DNA of 38,209 bases. It comes from a bacterium (lineage in GTDB: Bacteria; Zhuqueibacterota; QNDG01; DTFT01). Numbering within the stretch: position 1 is the first letter of the stretch; every line of letters begins with the position of its first letter. The position numbers and the translations under genes were made by a program. The DNA is taken from the NCBI GenBank assembly GCA_030372965.1, contig JAUCQC010000144.1:1-38209 (forward strand), read 5' to 3'. The notes under the pieces were generated by a model, which saw nothing but the letters and a program-made list of their open reading frames with translations, did no database searches and was not told the DNA's origin. Positions 5,705 through 13,834 of the stretch are shown here, in pieces.

Positions 5705-8700
5705 TCACTGCATGAGGATCATCTTCCGGCTGAGCACCATCCCGTCTGTTTCGAGACGGCAGACATACACTCCCGACGGCAGTCTTCGGCCCGCGTCATC
5801 CCGTCCGTTCCACTCCACGGTATGCGCGCCCTGCGGCTGTTTCCCCTCGCAGAGCACGGCCACGGCCTGCCCCGCGGCATTGACCACGACGAGCCTCACC
5901 GCGGACGGCGCGGGCAGCTCGAAGGTGATTCGCGTCGCGGGGTTGAACGGATTGGGGTAATTCTGTCGCAGCGCGATCCGTTCGGGCGCGGGATTGTCCC
6001 GCGGCGCTCCGGAGGCGCCGATGCGCAGAATGCCGAGGTTCGAGCTTTTCCTTGAGATGCCGTTCTGGTCCACGGCGTCCACGTCCCAGAAAAAAATGCC
6101 GTTCGGCAGAAACGCGTCGGGCGCGTAGCGGAACAGCGTGTCGTGGGTCACAACCCGGCGGATTGGATTGACAATAGCGCCCTGCTCGTGGAGGTTCCAG
6201 GCGTAATACACGATTCCGACCGAGTCCTGCGTGGAGGAGGCCCGCCACTTGAATTCGACCGTGTCCGGCCAGGCATCGGCCCTCAGGAACGCGGGCCCGA
6301 CAATGACGAACGGCGCGGGCGGATCGAGCACCGAAACCACCGTCACGGTCACCGAATCCCTGCAGGAGGCTCCCAGGGGATCCGTGGCGACGAAGAGGAG
6401 GCTCTCGACTCCGTACCACCCGGCGGTCTGGGGCGTCAGCGTGATGCGGGTCTTGGCCGCGTCCATCGACCAGCGGATGTGGCGGTTCCCGGAGACGCTG
6501 AACGTCATGGCCGACGCTTGGTTGTCCAGGTCGGAAACCCTGGCCCGGAGCGAATCAAGCGGCACCACGGCGGAACTGTCCTCGAGCATCTCAATGTCCG
6601 GGCTGGGACGGGCCCAGACGGGCGCGTCGTTCACAGGCCGCACGATGAACCGCACGCGGCTGCTGTCCGCGTGGTTCAGCGGGTCCAGAACGAAAATCCA
6701 GATGTCCTCCGACCCGGACCACTCGGAGTCGAGCGGTCGGACCCGGAGCACGCGTTCCACAAGCGCGACCTCCAGGTTCTGCCCGCCGCGGAAACGCCAG
6801 GCCAGCAGGTTGTCTCCGTGCACCGGGTCCGAAACGAGGCCGTCCAGCTGAAGCGGCGCGAACGCGTTTCCCTCGTTCGTCGTCTGATCGGGTATTTCGG
6901 CGATCGTGGGCTTGTCCAGCATGATGGTCACGGAGGCCGTGTCGAGACTGACCCCGCCGTCGTTGTCCGAAACACGGAACGAGGCCCTGTAGCGTCCGAA
7001 CGCGTGGTAGACGAAGGTCGGGCCGGTGACGCCCCGCGTTTCGAATATCCCGTCCCCGTCCAGGTCCCATTCATAGGTCAGAACGTCGTTCTTCCCGGGA
7101 TCCGACGCCGATCCGTGAAACTGAACCGCGGAACCGGTCGTGCCCGTGTAGGGCCCCCCCGCCTCGACCGCGGGCGCCACATTGGCGATGGTCACCCGGG
7201 CCGAATCCCTGCCCGCGCCGCCGTCGTCGTCCGTCACGGTCGCCTTCACCCAAAACACGCCGTCGTCGGCGAACACATGCGACACCGCCGGTCCCTGTCC
7301 GGTCTTTCCGTCCCGGAAATCCCAGAGCACCGTGTGGGTGTCCTGTCCCGGATCGCGGATCACCGCCTCGAAGTTGAAAGAACCGCCTTCCAGTCCGGTC
7401 CGGTCTGCCCCGACGTCGACCGTGGGCGCGGCGTTGGTGACGGTCAGGGTGGCTGTCGCTTCGGCCGTGAATCCCGAGCGGTCCGTCACGCGCAGACGGA
7501 CGATTGCGGTCGTGTTGTCCGTATAGGTCCGCTGGATCGTGGGCGATCCGGACACCGAATCCCAGACCCCGTCATTGTTGAAGTCCCAGGCGTACGAAAC
7601 GATGCCGGCGTTCTGGCCTGTGTCTGCCGACCCGGACCCGTTGAACGTGACGGTCTGGCCCTCGACGAGGGTGTAGGGCCCTCCCGCGGAGGCGGTGGGC
7701 GGATTGTCCCCGATGTTACGGAGCAGGCGGACCCGGATGTCCTGGCCCTGGGGGTAGACGAGCGCGAAATGGTTCCGGACCGCGCGCAACAGGTGCTTGC
7801 TGCGGCCGTCCGTGCTTCCAACGCCGGACGCGATCAATTCCGGAGTCGACCAGGTGGCGCCGGCATCCCGGGAGAGGGTGAAGAACAGATCGCCCGCCGC
7901 CTTCGTCAAATAGGCGAGGCCCACGACCCGGCCGTCCGAAGTCGCGGCCACTGATCCGAGGCCCCAGCCGTTTCCGTCGTTCCAGGTTTCGAGCGCGCCC
8001 GCGGGAGTGGCCATGACGTTCCGGACAAAGTTCCCGCCTTCATAACGGACGTACCTCACCGAGGGCGAGGAGCCCGCATCCAGGTCGATTTGTGATCCGT
8101 AGCAGAGGTGGACGGTTCCGGACGCGTCGACGAATAGGTCCGGCGACCCGTTGCGCCCCGTGTTCTGGGCGGAATGAACGTCGGCGATGAAAGACATTGT
8201 CTCCCCGCCGTCGTCCGACCGGTAATAACTGACCGGACTCCCGCCGGGATCCGGAGACCCGAGGACCAGGTGCACTTTTCCGTCCCTGGCGACGCCGATT
8301 TCCATGCGGTCGTCCGTGCGGAAGGGCCTCAAACCCGCAATCCGCCGGTCCGTGGTACCGCCTGAAATCCGCATGTAGGCGGCCTCGGCCCAGGGAGCGG
8401 CGTCCAGGGCGTATCCCCTGGCCAGGTGAAGGCGGTCCGATCCCTCGGCCGCGACGCGGATCGAATATCCCCGGTTCTGAATGTACGAAATCATCTGCGA
8501 GGCGCCCCATCCGGATGGCCGCCGTTCGATCCGATACGTGTTGAACAGGGTTTGATCCACCTGGAGGGGGTAGACGATGTGCGCGTCCCCGTCCGAGTCG
8601 ACCGAAACGCCGGGCCCGAAGCACCAGCCGCCCGCGGCGGATTCGGAACCGGGCACGGTCTCCGTGTCCAGAATCGTGCCGAGGGAATCCAACCGGAAAT

Positions 8701-8887
8701 ACGTGACTCCGCGGGTGTCGTAATCCGTCCCGCCGATGGTCACGACGTGGATGTCCCCGTTCCTGGAATCGATGTCCAGGTCCGGGGAGACCGCTTTTGT
8801 TTTCAGGGTGACGGGATCGGACCAGCGGCTCTGGGCCGCGAGGGTTCCGTGGATGAGTACGAGAAGCAACAGCCGTCCGGCTTTCAT
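5705..8887 (-). CDS. secreted PKD-domain protein with T9SS-type sorting domain
   Basis: A 1060-residue exported protein: signal peptide (1-19, LAAQS). Residues about 20-395 look like a sialidase/BNR-type propeller region (repeats such as VSVDSDGDAHIVYP, VARDGKVHLVLGS, YYRSDDGGETMSF, LSRDAGATWSTPELI). Three PKD/Ig-like domains follow (about 396-484, 488-568, 571-655; e.g. YAWDFNNDGVWDS, WDFRDGKT, YEWDLDGDGIFE). Cadherin- or Ig-like modules span about 656-850, a fibronectin-like domain about 855-955, and the sorting module 972-1060 (ALRQNYPNPFNPATRITFEL ... GVYVCRLETDG ... KMILMQ). No catalytic residues are recognised. It is probably a surface or released adhesive or binding protein. The start at 8887 opens the signal peptide; GAGCGG lies 5 bases upstream. 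It stands alone and converges on ogt. Confidence 0.88.
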   Translation of the reverse strand: MKAGRLLLLVLIHGTLAAQSRWSDPVTLKTKAVSPDLDIDSRNGDIHVVTIGGTDYDTRGVTYFRLDSLGTILDTETVPGSESAAGGWCFGPGVSVDSDGDAHIVYPLQVDQTLFNTYRIERRPSGWGASQMISYIQNRGYSIRVAAEGSDRLHLARGYALDAAPWAEAAYMRISGGTTDRRIAGLRPFRTDDRMEIGVARDGKVHLVLGSPDPGGSPVSYYRSDDGGETMSFIADVHSAQNTGRNGSPDLFVDASGTVHLCYGSQIDLDAGSSPSVRYVRYEGGNFVRNVMATPAGALETWNDGNGWGLGSVAATSDGRVVGLAYLTKAAGDLFFTLSRDAGATWSTPELIASGVGSTDGRSKHLLRAVRNHFALVYPQGQDIRVRLLRNIGDNPPTASAGGPYTLVEGQTVTFNGSGSADTGQNAGIVSYAWDFNNDGVWDSVSGSPTIQRTYTDNTTAIVRLRVTDRSGFTAEATATLTVTNAAPTVDVGADRTGLEGGSFNFEAVIRDPGQDTHTVLWDFRDGKTGQGPAVSHVFADDGVFWVKATVTDDDGGAGRDSARVTIANVAPAVEAGGPYTGTTGSAVQFHGSASDPGKNDVLTYEWDLDGDGIFETRGVTGPTFVYHAFGRYRASFRVSDNDGGVSLDTASVTIMLDKPTIAEIPDQTTNEGNAFAPLQLDGLVSDPVHGDNLLAWRFRGGQNLEVALVERVLRVRPLDSEWSGSEDIWIFVLDPLNHADSSRVRFIVRPVNDAPVWARPSPDIEMLEDSSAVVPLDSLRARVSDLDNQASAMTFSVSGNRHIRWSMDAAKTRITLTPQTAGWYGVESLLFVATDPLGASCRDSVTVTVVSVLDPPAPFVIVGPAFLRADAWPDTVEFKWRASSTQDSVGIVYYAWNLHEQGAIVNPIRRVVTHDTLFRYAPDAFLPNGIFFWDVDAVDQNGISRKSSNLGILRIGASGAPRDNPAPERIALRQNYPNPFNPATRITFELPAPSAVRLVVVNAAGQAVAVLCEGKQPQGAHTVEWNGRDDAGRRLPSGVYVCRLETDGMVLSRKMILMQ

Positions 8888-9070
8888 GACCGCTCCTGCG
8901 TCATCCGGCTCCTCCCCTTTTCGTCAGGGCTGGATGGAAATTCACCACCCCCGGAGCCGGCATTCCCCTAAGGACAAGATCAATATTTTCAGGATATTGC
9001 GAAATTTTCAGCAACCCTGAAAACAAGTATCATGATAAGACTTGCGAGAAGTATGCCAGGGAGAATACGA

Positions 9071-9191
9071 GTTCAAGGTTCAAGGTTCAAAGAAAACAAC
9101 AAAAAGCATATACTTTTATTCAACGTATGTGGTGGTCGATTGGAACTGCTCTCGCTTTTTACTTTGAACTTTGAACACATGAACTTTGAAC
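9071..9191. repeat. second inverted pair of heptamer arrays (intergenic 8888-9197)
   Basis: Left array 9071-9091: GTTCAAG, GTTCAAG, GTTCAAA. Right array 9163-9191: TTTGAAC, TTTGAAC, ACATGAAC, TTTGAAC, inverted relative to the left one, with 71 AT-rich bases between. The right array abuts the stop codon of the phosphomannomutase gene (9198-9200). The 310-base gap also holds TATCATGATA (9028-9037) and a short dyad CAATAT..ATATTG near 8990-9000, in the promoter region of the PKD gene; I see no gene in it. Confidence 0.75.
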
Positions 9192-9197
9192 TGTCTT

Positions 9198-10568
9198 CTA
9201 CCCCTCCATCTCCGCGATTTTAACTTCCGGAAATTCCTCGAGCCGCTTGCGGAAAACCGTTTCGATCTCCTTGAGCCGCTCCGGGGTTTTCGCCTCAAAG
9301 CGCATGACCAGTAGCGGCTGGGTGTTGGACGCGCGCACCAGGCCCCATCCGTCCCCGAACAGCACCCGGGCGCCGTCCACATCGATCACCTGATAGTCCC
9401 GTTTGAAGGACCGGACCAGCCTGTCCACCACGTCGAACTTTCTGTCGTCGGGGCAGTCGATCCGGATCTCCGGAGTGGACTCGAAGGCCGGCAGCTCATC
9501 CACCAGCTCGGAGAGCCTCCGGTTCACGCCGGCCAGCATTTGCACGAGCCGCATCGAGACGTAGATGCCGTCGTCGAAACCGAAATACCCGTCCTTGAAG
9601 AAAATGTGGCCGGACATTTCGCCCGCGAGCGGCGCGCCGGTTTCCTTCATCTTCGCCTTGAGCAGGGAATGCCCGGTCTTCCACATGACGGGCACGCCGC
9701 CCGCTTTTTCGATGGCCTCCGGGAGCAGCTGCGAGCACTTGACGTCGAACACGATCGGCGCCCCGGGATGGCGCGACAGGACCTCTCCGGAGAGGAGGGC
9801 GAGTATCTTGTCCGCGAAAACCGGCCGGCCGCGGTCGTCGACCAGGCCCAGCCGGTCCGCGTCTCCGTCGTAACCGATCCCGAAATCGGCGCCCGTCTCG
9901 ACGGTGCGGCGCCTCAGGTCTTCGATGTATTTCATCACCGTGGGGTCCGGCAGATGGTTCGGGAACCGGCCGTCCGGATCACAGTACATGCGGATCACTT
10001 CGCATCCCAGGGTTTCGAACAGGCCCGGCGCGACGGGGCCGGCCGTTCCGTTGCCCGCGTCGATGACGATTTTGAACCGTTTCGGGATTCGGATCCTTTC
10101 GAGGATCATGGCCCGGTACTCGGGGACGATGTCATGGCGCGTCAGCCGGCCCCGGCCGTCGGCGAATTTGCCCGACTCGATGAGCGCGAGAAGCGCCTGT
10201 ATCTGTTCGCCGTGCAGGGAAGCCAGTCCCTCGCACATTTTGAGGCCGTTGAATTCGATCGGATTGTGGCTCCCGGTCACCATGACGCCGCCGCCGGCCT
10301 TCAGCTTCTCGATGGCGTAGTACAGAACAGGTGTTGGAACGGTTCCGACGTCGATGACATCCATGCCGGCGGAAAGAATCCCCCTGGCCAGCGCCGCGGA
10401 GATCCGCTCCGAGGAGAGCCGCACATCCCGGCCGATCACCGCGTTCTTCAGGCCCTTGGCGGTCAGGGTGGTCGCGTAGGCGCGCCCGATGAGCTCCACG
10501 GTGCCGTCGTCCAGGTCCGTGTCCGCGATGCCGCGGATGTCATAGGCTCTGAAAATATTCCTGTTCAT
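9198..10568 (-). CDS. phosphomannomutase/phosphoglucomutase
   Basis: A 456-residue alpha-D-phosphohexomutase, interconverting hexose 6- and 1-phosphates for nucleotide-sugar, LPS or exopolysaccharide synthesis in the cytosol. The four-domain set is complete: N-terminal FRAYDIRG, the phosphoserine loop MVTGSHNP (Ser100), the metal loop YDGDADR (234-239), the sugar-specificity loop GEMSGH (316-321) and the phosphate-binding loop RASNTQP (412-418). GEMSGH fits the bifunctional PMM/PGM (AlgC/ManB-like) group rather than GlmM. The length is normal. Start ATG 10568 with GGGAGA upstream. It lies downstream of prmC in the same direction but 190 bases away with its own TATAAT, so it is probably a separate unit. 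Confidence 0.95.
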   Translation of the reverse strand: MNRNIFRAYDIRGIADTDLDDGTVELIGRAYATTLTAKGLKNAVIGRDVRLSSERISAALARGILSAGMDVIDVGTVPTPVLYYAIEKLKAGGGVMVTGSHNPIEFNGLKMCEGLASLHGEQIQALLALIESGKFADGRGRLTRHDIVPEYRAMILERIRIPKRFKIVIDAGNGTAGPVAPGLFETLGCEVIRMYCDPDGRFPNHLPDPTVMKYIEDLRRRTVETGADFGIGYDGDADRLGLVDDRGRPVFADKILALLSGEVLSRHPGAPIVFDVKCSQLLPEAIEKAGGVPVMWKTGHSLLKAKMKETGAPLAGEMSGHIFFKDGYFGFDDGIYVSMRLVQMLAGVNRRLSELVDELPAFESTPEIRIDCPDDRKFDVVDRLVRSFKRDYQVIDVDGARVLFGDGWGLVRASNTQPLLVMRFEAKTPERLKEIETVFRKRLEEFPEVKIAEMEG

Positions 10569-10593
10569 ACCGTCTCCCGATTAGGTTGTTGAA

Positions 10594-10616
10594 GCTCCCC
10601 GCCGCCCGCTGCGCGG
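10594..10616. repeat. GC-rich repeat element, copy 1
   Basis: GCTCCCCGCCG followed by CCCGCTGCGCGG. The same string with one inserted T and one substitution occurs at 30996-31019. It holds a small CCCGC-tgc-GCGGG hairpin, and lies in the 5' leader of the phosphomannomutase gene. Possibly a REP-like dispersed element. Confidence 0.45.
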
Positions 10617-10625
10617 GATCAAGCT

Positions 10626-10653
10626 ATTATATGCCTGCTTGTTGAAGACAAGC
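10626..10653 (-). promoter_or_regulatory. TATAAT box with an upstream dyad, phosphomannomutase gene
   Basis: On the minus strand a perfect TATAAT lies at 10631-10626. Immediately upstream GCTTGT (10637-10642 on plus) and ACAAGC (10648-10653) form a 6-bp dyad around a 5-base centre, where the spacer and -35 should be. No good -35 hexamer is seen at 16-18 bases, so an activator- or repressor-bound promoter is possible. Confidence 0.45.
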
Positions 10654-10733
10654 GGCGGGCCTTCAATAATGAAATAATCCGATAGCTTGGTCCGGCGAAG
10701 CCGGGGGATGCGCTCGCTGACAGATTCAGGGTT

Positions 10734-10758
10734 GCGGGGAACCGCGGCCGTTCCCCGC
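10734..10758 (-). terminator. strong hairpin directly after the prmC stop
   Basis: GCGGGGAAC (10734-10742) and GTTCCCCGC (10750-10758) form a 9-bp perfect stem with a 7-base loop, touching the prmC stop codon (10759-10761). No T-run follows, so it may end or stabilise the transcript without being a classical intrinsic terminator. Confidence 0.5.
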
Positions 10759-11499
10759 TCACTTCTTCGCCCGGACCACGCGGGGGATGCCGTTCAGGTC
10801 CGGAAGCGCGGTCGCGTCCCGGAGTCCGGTCCGGCCGAACATCTCCAGCACGGCCCCCGACTGTCCCGCCCCGACCTCCGCCCAGACCAGACCGCCCGGG
10901 ACGAGCATGGCCGCGGCCAGCCCGGCGAGCACCGGGTAGAACGCGAAACCGTCCCCGCCGTCGCACAGGGCCCGACGGGGTTCGTGTTTCCGGATTTCGA
11001 CCGGAAGCCGCTCCCATTCGTCCATGGACACGTAGGGCGGGTTCGAAACCAGCGCGTGGTACGGCGGCGCGGCCGCCGCGTGAAATCCCGCGTCCATCGC
11101 GTCCGCCCGCAGGAACCGCACGCGGTCGCCGACGCCGAGCCGGGCCGCGTTGTCCGCCGCGGTTCTGATCGCATCCGGCTCCGAATCCACCGCGTCCACC
11201 GACGCTTCCGGCAGGTTCCGCGCCAGACTCGCCGCGATGCACCCGCTTCCGGTGCCGATGTCGAGTATGCGGACCGGCCCCGCCGCCTTCAGCGTCTCGA
11301 CCGCGTCCTCGACCAGAATTTCCGTCTCCGGCCTGGGGATGAGAACCGAGGGATTCACCCGGAACGTCAGGGACATGAACTCGGTCTCTCCCAGCAGGTA
11401 CTGGAGCGGCTCACCCGCCGCCCTGCGCCGGAGCAGGTCCCGCATCGATGACCGTTCGGAGCCGGAAAGCGGCCGGTCGAACTGCAGGTACAATCCCAC
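10759..11499 (-). CDS. prmC: peptide chain release factor N5-glutamine methyltransferase
   Basis: PrmC methylates the glutamine of the GGQ motif in release factors RF1/RF2 using SAM. The catalytic domain is complete: PSVLIPRPETEILVE, SAM motif I (ILDIGTGSGCIA) and the NPPY substrate motif (SNPPYVSMDEWERL). The GTG at 11499 is the first standard start codon and gives 246 residues, but it falls inside the N-terminal domain: homologous sequence continues upstream in frame for about 45 residues (see 11500-11634) with no ATG, GTG or TTG. True length is therefore probably about 291 residues, normal for PrmC. The usual partner prfA is not adjacent; the upstream neighbour is a divergent phosphodiesterase gene. 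Family assignment is firm; the start is not. Confidence 0.9.
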   Translation of the reverse strand: MGLYLQFDRPLSGSERSSMRDLLRRRAAGEPLQYLLGETEFMSLTFRVNPSVLIPRPETEILVEDAVETLKAAGPVRILDIGTGSGCIAASLARNLPEASVDAVDSEPDAIRTAADNAARLGVGDRVRFLRADAMDAGFHAAAAPPYHALVSNPPYVSMDEWERLPVEIRKHEPRRALCDGGDGFAFYPVLAGLAAAMLVPGGLVWAEVGAGQSGAVLEMFGRTGLRDATALPDLNGIPRVVRAKK

Positions 11500-11634
11500 G
11501 CGGTCCGCTTTCAGGACGGATGCCAGAAGCCGCTCGGCGTTGAGACGCGGGGACTCGATTCCGTTCCGTTTCAGAAATGACGCGGCCTCGTTCAGAACGT
11601 CGATGAGCCGCCAGATCCGTCCGTTCTCTTCGAT
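11500..11634 (-). other. prmC N-terminal coding extension without a standard start codon
   Basis: In frame with prmC this stretch reads IEENGRIWRLIDVLNEAASF, then LKRNGIESPRLNAERLLASV and LKADRV, a typical PrmC N-terminal helical domain. No ATG, GTG or TTG occurs before the in-frame TGA at 11665-11667. An ATC at 11634-11632 lies 7 bases after GGAG, ideal ribosome-site spacing, and would serve as a rare ATC start; CTG codons at 11593-11595 and 11572-11574 are less likely. A base error (ATG read as ATC) would give the same picture. Confidence 0.7.
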
Positions 11635-11729
11635 GAAGGGACTCCGTGCTCCGGAATGGGTGTTTCAGCCGCCCTGCGTGGATGGCATGGGTAAAATAGC
11701 GATTTTTATCAAAAATTCCAACTTTGGCG

Positions 11730-11759
11730 TTGCGCACCGGCTTCCGCCCGAAGTATATT
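11730..11759 (+). promoter_or_regulatory. promoter of the phosphodiesterase gene
   Basis: TTGCGC (11730-11735), 18 bases, TATATT (11754-11759), followed by a short leader holding AGGAGG before the ATG at 11781. Confidence 0.5.
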
Positions 11760-11780
11760 GTCCGGTCCAGGAGGGCTTTC

Positions 11781-12494
11781 ATGCATGATTTCACCGTATT
11801 CGCCCACAGGGGCGCGTCCGGAACCGAACCCGAGAATACGCTCCGCTCCTTCCGCAGGGCGCTGGAAACCGGAGCGGAATGGGTGGAACTCGACGTGCAC
11901 GCGGTCGAGGGCGTGCCTGTCGTTTTTCACGACGACCGGCTCGAACGCACGACCAGCGGATCGGGCCTGATTTCCCGGCAGTCGCTGGAGGTTGTCCGCT
12001 CCCTGGACGCGGGTCTGGGAGAGCGCATCCCCCTGCTGGACGAGGTTCTCGCGCTGCTGGCCGGCAGGGCGGGCGTGAACATCGAACTGAAGGGCGGCCG
12101 GACCGCCGAACCCGTCGCCGCGCTCCTGGCAGACCGTCTCTCCGGGGGCGTCTGGACGCCGGATCGTCTGCTGGTCTCCTCGTTCGACACGGACGAACTG
12201 TCGCGCTTCGGCCGTCTCATGCCGCAGATCCGCCTGGGCGCCCTGCTCCGGAAAGCCCCTCCGGACCCCCGCTCCGTCTTGCCGGGCCTGTCCCTGTTCT
12301 CCCTGCACCTCAGCCGCGGCGCCGTCACGCCCGAAACCGTGAACCGCGCCCATGGGCTCGGCCTCAAGGTGTTCGTCTACACCGTGAATGGCACCGCGGA
12401 CATGGACCGCCTGAAATCCATGGGCGTTGACGGGGCCTTCACCGACTTTCCCGAACGCTTCCCGCCTTCCCGGGGCGCTCTTCCCCCGGCCTGA
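11781..12494 (+). CDS. glycerophosphodiester phosphodiesterase
   Basis: A 237-residue GDPD-family TIM-barrel enzyme that hydrolyses glycerophosphodiesters (deacylated phospholipid head groups) to glycerol 3-phosphate and an alcohol. Catalytic and metal residues are in place: FAHRGASGTEPENT (His9, Arg10), WVELDVH (Glu36, Asp38), VVFHDD (His50), NIELKG, and the C-terminal VYTVNG...GVDGAFTDFPE. The length fits the short cytosolic UgpQ-like class, and no signal peptide is seen. The start at 11781 follows CCAGGAGGG at proper spacing; a longer in-frame start at 11724 would overlap the promoter. Single gene. In the gap after it (12495-12624) GGGGCCG and CGGCCCC (12527-12533, 12564-12570) and an overlapping CCGTTTC-cgt-GAAACGG hairpin could end transcription from either side. 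Confidence 0.93.
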   Translation: MHDFTVFAHRGASGTEPENTLRSFRRALETGAEWVELDVHAVEGVPVVFHDDRLERTTSGSGLISRQSLEVVRSLDAGLGERIPLLDEVLALLAGRAGVNIELKGGRTAEPVAALLADRLSGGVWTPDRLLVSSFDTDELSRFGRLMPQIRLGALLRKAPPDPRSVLPGLSLFSLHLSRGAVTPETVNRAHGLGLKVFVYTVNGTADMDRLKSMGVDGAFTDFPERFPPSRGALPPA

Positions 12495-12624
12495 TATCCT
12501 CCGCCGTCCTTAGACCGAAAAAACGAGGGGCCGCCCGGTTCCGAGGATTCCGTTTCCGTGAAACGGCCCCGCGACACCGGACGGCCTCTTGGATGATCAC
12601 GTCTGCGTCAGACGGACGGCCTTC

Positions 12625-13812
12625 CTATTTGCCGGCCTCGTTCCTGCCGGCGTCGATCCGCAGGATGTCCCGGTCCGCCGCGGCCAGCTGCTGCATGTTC
12701 AGATAAATGTACCGGCTGCCGCCGTAAACCAGGTGGCCGCCGCAGCTCGCCGGCAGAATGCCCTTGTAGAAGGGCGCCGGCGTTCCGTCGGCCAGGATCT
12801 GGAAGATCGGGTCCGTGGCCTTGTTCGTGCAGACCACCAGGTTTCCGTCCTGGTCCATGACGAACGATAGAATCTTGGAATCCGCGTACCCGGGGACGTC
12901 GGCGATGTCGAACACTTTCTCCTTAGGCGTGGCGGACGAGTAATCCGCCGCGATCGTGGATTTCCACACGCCCGTGCCGTCTGTCACGTAGACGCTCCCC
13001 CGGTAGCATTTGACCCAGACCGCGCTCAGGTCGTTGAATTCGGTCAGCGACTTGTTCGTCAGATCGGAAAGGATGATCTGCAGTCCGTTCTTGTCGCCCA
13101 CGCCCACGGCCGCGCCCTGGGCGTCGAAATCGAATCCTTTCGGAGTGGCCGGAAAATCGGCCAGTTTGACGGAGTCCCCGCCCTCGACCGGAATCCGGTT
13201 GAGCGCCGTTCCCCCGGCCTCGATCAGGTAAGCCGCGCCGTCCGGTCCGACCACGATCCCCGCGTTTTTCTTCTTGGACTTGTTGGCGCCGAAAGCGGAG
13301 CCGGCTTCGGTGGCGTCGATCTTGGTGACGCTCTTGGTCGTGGTCAGAACGTATATGTTTTCCGACCGGTCAACGCCCATGAACTGGATGAATCCGGTCA
13401 CATTCTTGTTGCCGTACAGCCGGTTCACGGCGTCCACGGCGTATCCCGGAAACTGTCCGATTCCGTACGCGCCCTCGACGAGCACCTTGACGGCCAGCCC
13501 GTCACCCGTGATGTTGGGACGGAGGATGGTGAGCGACGACGCCGTGGCGGCCGTCACTTCGGCCCGCGCGGTTCCCACGTAAACCGTGTTCTTCGACGCG
13601 TCCGACGCGAAGCCCTGTCCGTTGATCGTGATGAAATGGACGCCGGCGCCGGCCCTGCCGTCGGGGCTCACGCCCGTGATTTCCGGAAACGTGCCCAGAT
13701 CCGCGCCCGGATCCCACACCGAGGCCGGGGTGTCGTATTCGCAGCCCGCCCACGCGAGCGCCAGAAGGACAAGCGCCAGGGGCAGCCGTTTGATGAAGAC
13801 GTTGTGTTTCAT
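12625..13812 (-). CDS. IPT/TIG-domain lipoprotein with propeller-like region
   Basis: A 395-residue lipoprotein. The signal peptide ends in a good lipobox (LAWAGC, Cys24). Residues about 42-125 are an IPT/TIG Ig-like fold (GVSPDGRAGAGVHFITINGQGF). From about 135 to the end come repeats of the NHL/SMP-30 propeller kind (SENIYVLTTTKSVTKIDA, GPDGAAYLIEAGGTALNRI, DQDGNLVVCTNKATDPIF, SRYIYLNMQQL). The start at 13812 gives the lipoprotein signal and has AAAGGGG upstream. It is last in the LacI/TonB unit, 22 bases after the PorV gene. In SusC-type loci an outer-membrane lipoprotein usually binds the ligand; this one has no SusD similarity that I can see, so a ligand-binding role is inference from position only. 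Confidence 0.85.
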   Translation of the reverse strand: MKHNVFIKRLPLALVLLALAWAGCEYDTPASVWDPGADLGTFPEITGVSPDGRAGAGVHFITINGQGFASDASKNTVYVGTARAEVTAATASSLTILRPNITGDGLAVKVLVEGAYGIGQFPGYAVDAVNRLYGNKNVTGFIQFMGVDRSENIYVLTTTKSVTKIDATEAGSAFGANKSKKKNAGIVVGPDGAAYLIEAGGTALNRIPVEGGDSVKLADFPATPKGFDFDAQGAAVGVGDKNGLQIILSDLTNKSLTEFNDLSAVWVKCYRGSVYVTDGTGVWKSTIAADYSSATPKEKVFDIADVPGYADSKILSFVMDQDGNLVVCTNKATDPIFQILADGTPAPFYKGILPASCGGHLVYGGSRYIYLNMQQLAAADRDILRIDAGRNEAGK

Positions 13813-13834
13813 GTGAAATCCCCTTTCCCGGATA

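Noticed and set aside
6143-7954. A 603-codon plus-strand open frame
   Set aside because: Antisense to the PKD domains, Arg/Gly/His-rich, no ribosome site and no domain.
11641-11694. Read-through of the TGA (11665-11667) to give a longer PrmC
   Set aside because: The stretch before the TGA (MPSTQGG) has no similarity to PrmC and the other genes use TGA as a normal stop; an unusual ATC start or a base error explains the data more simply.
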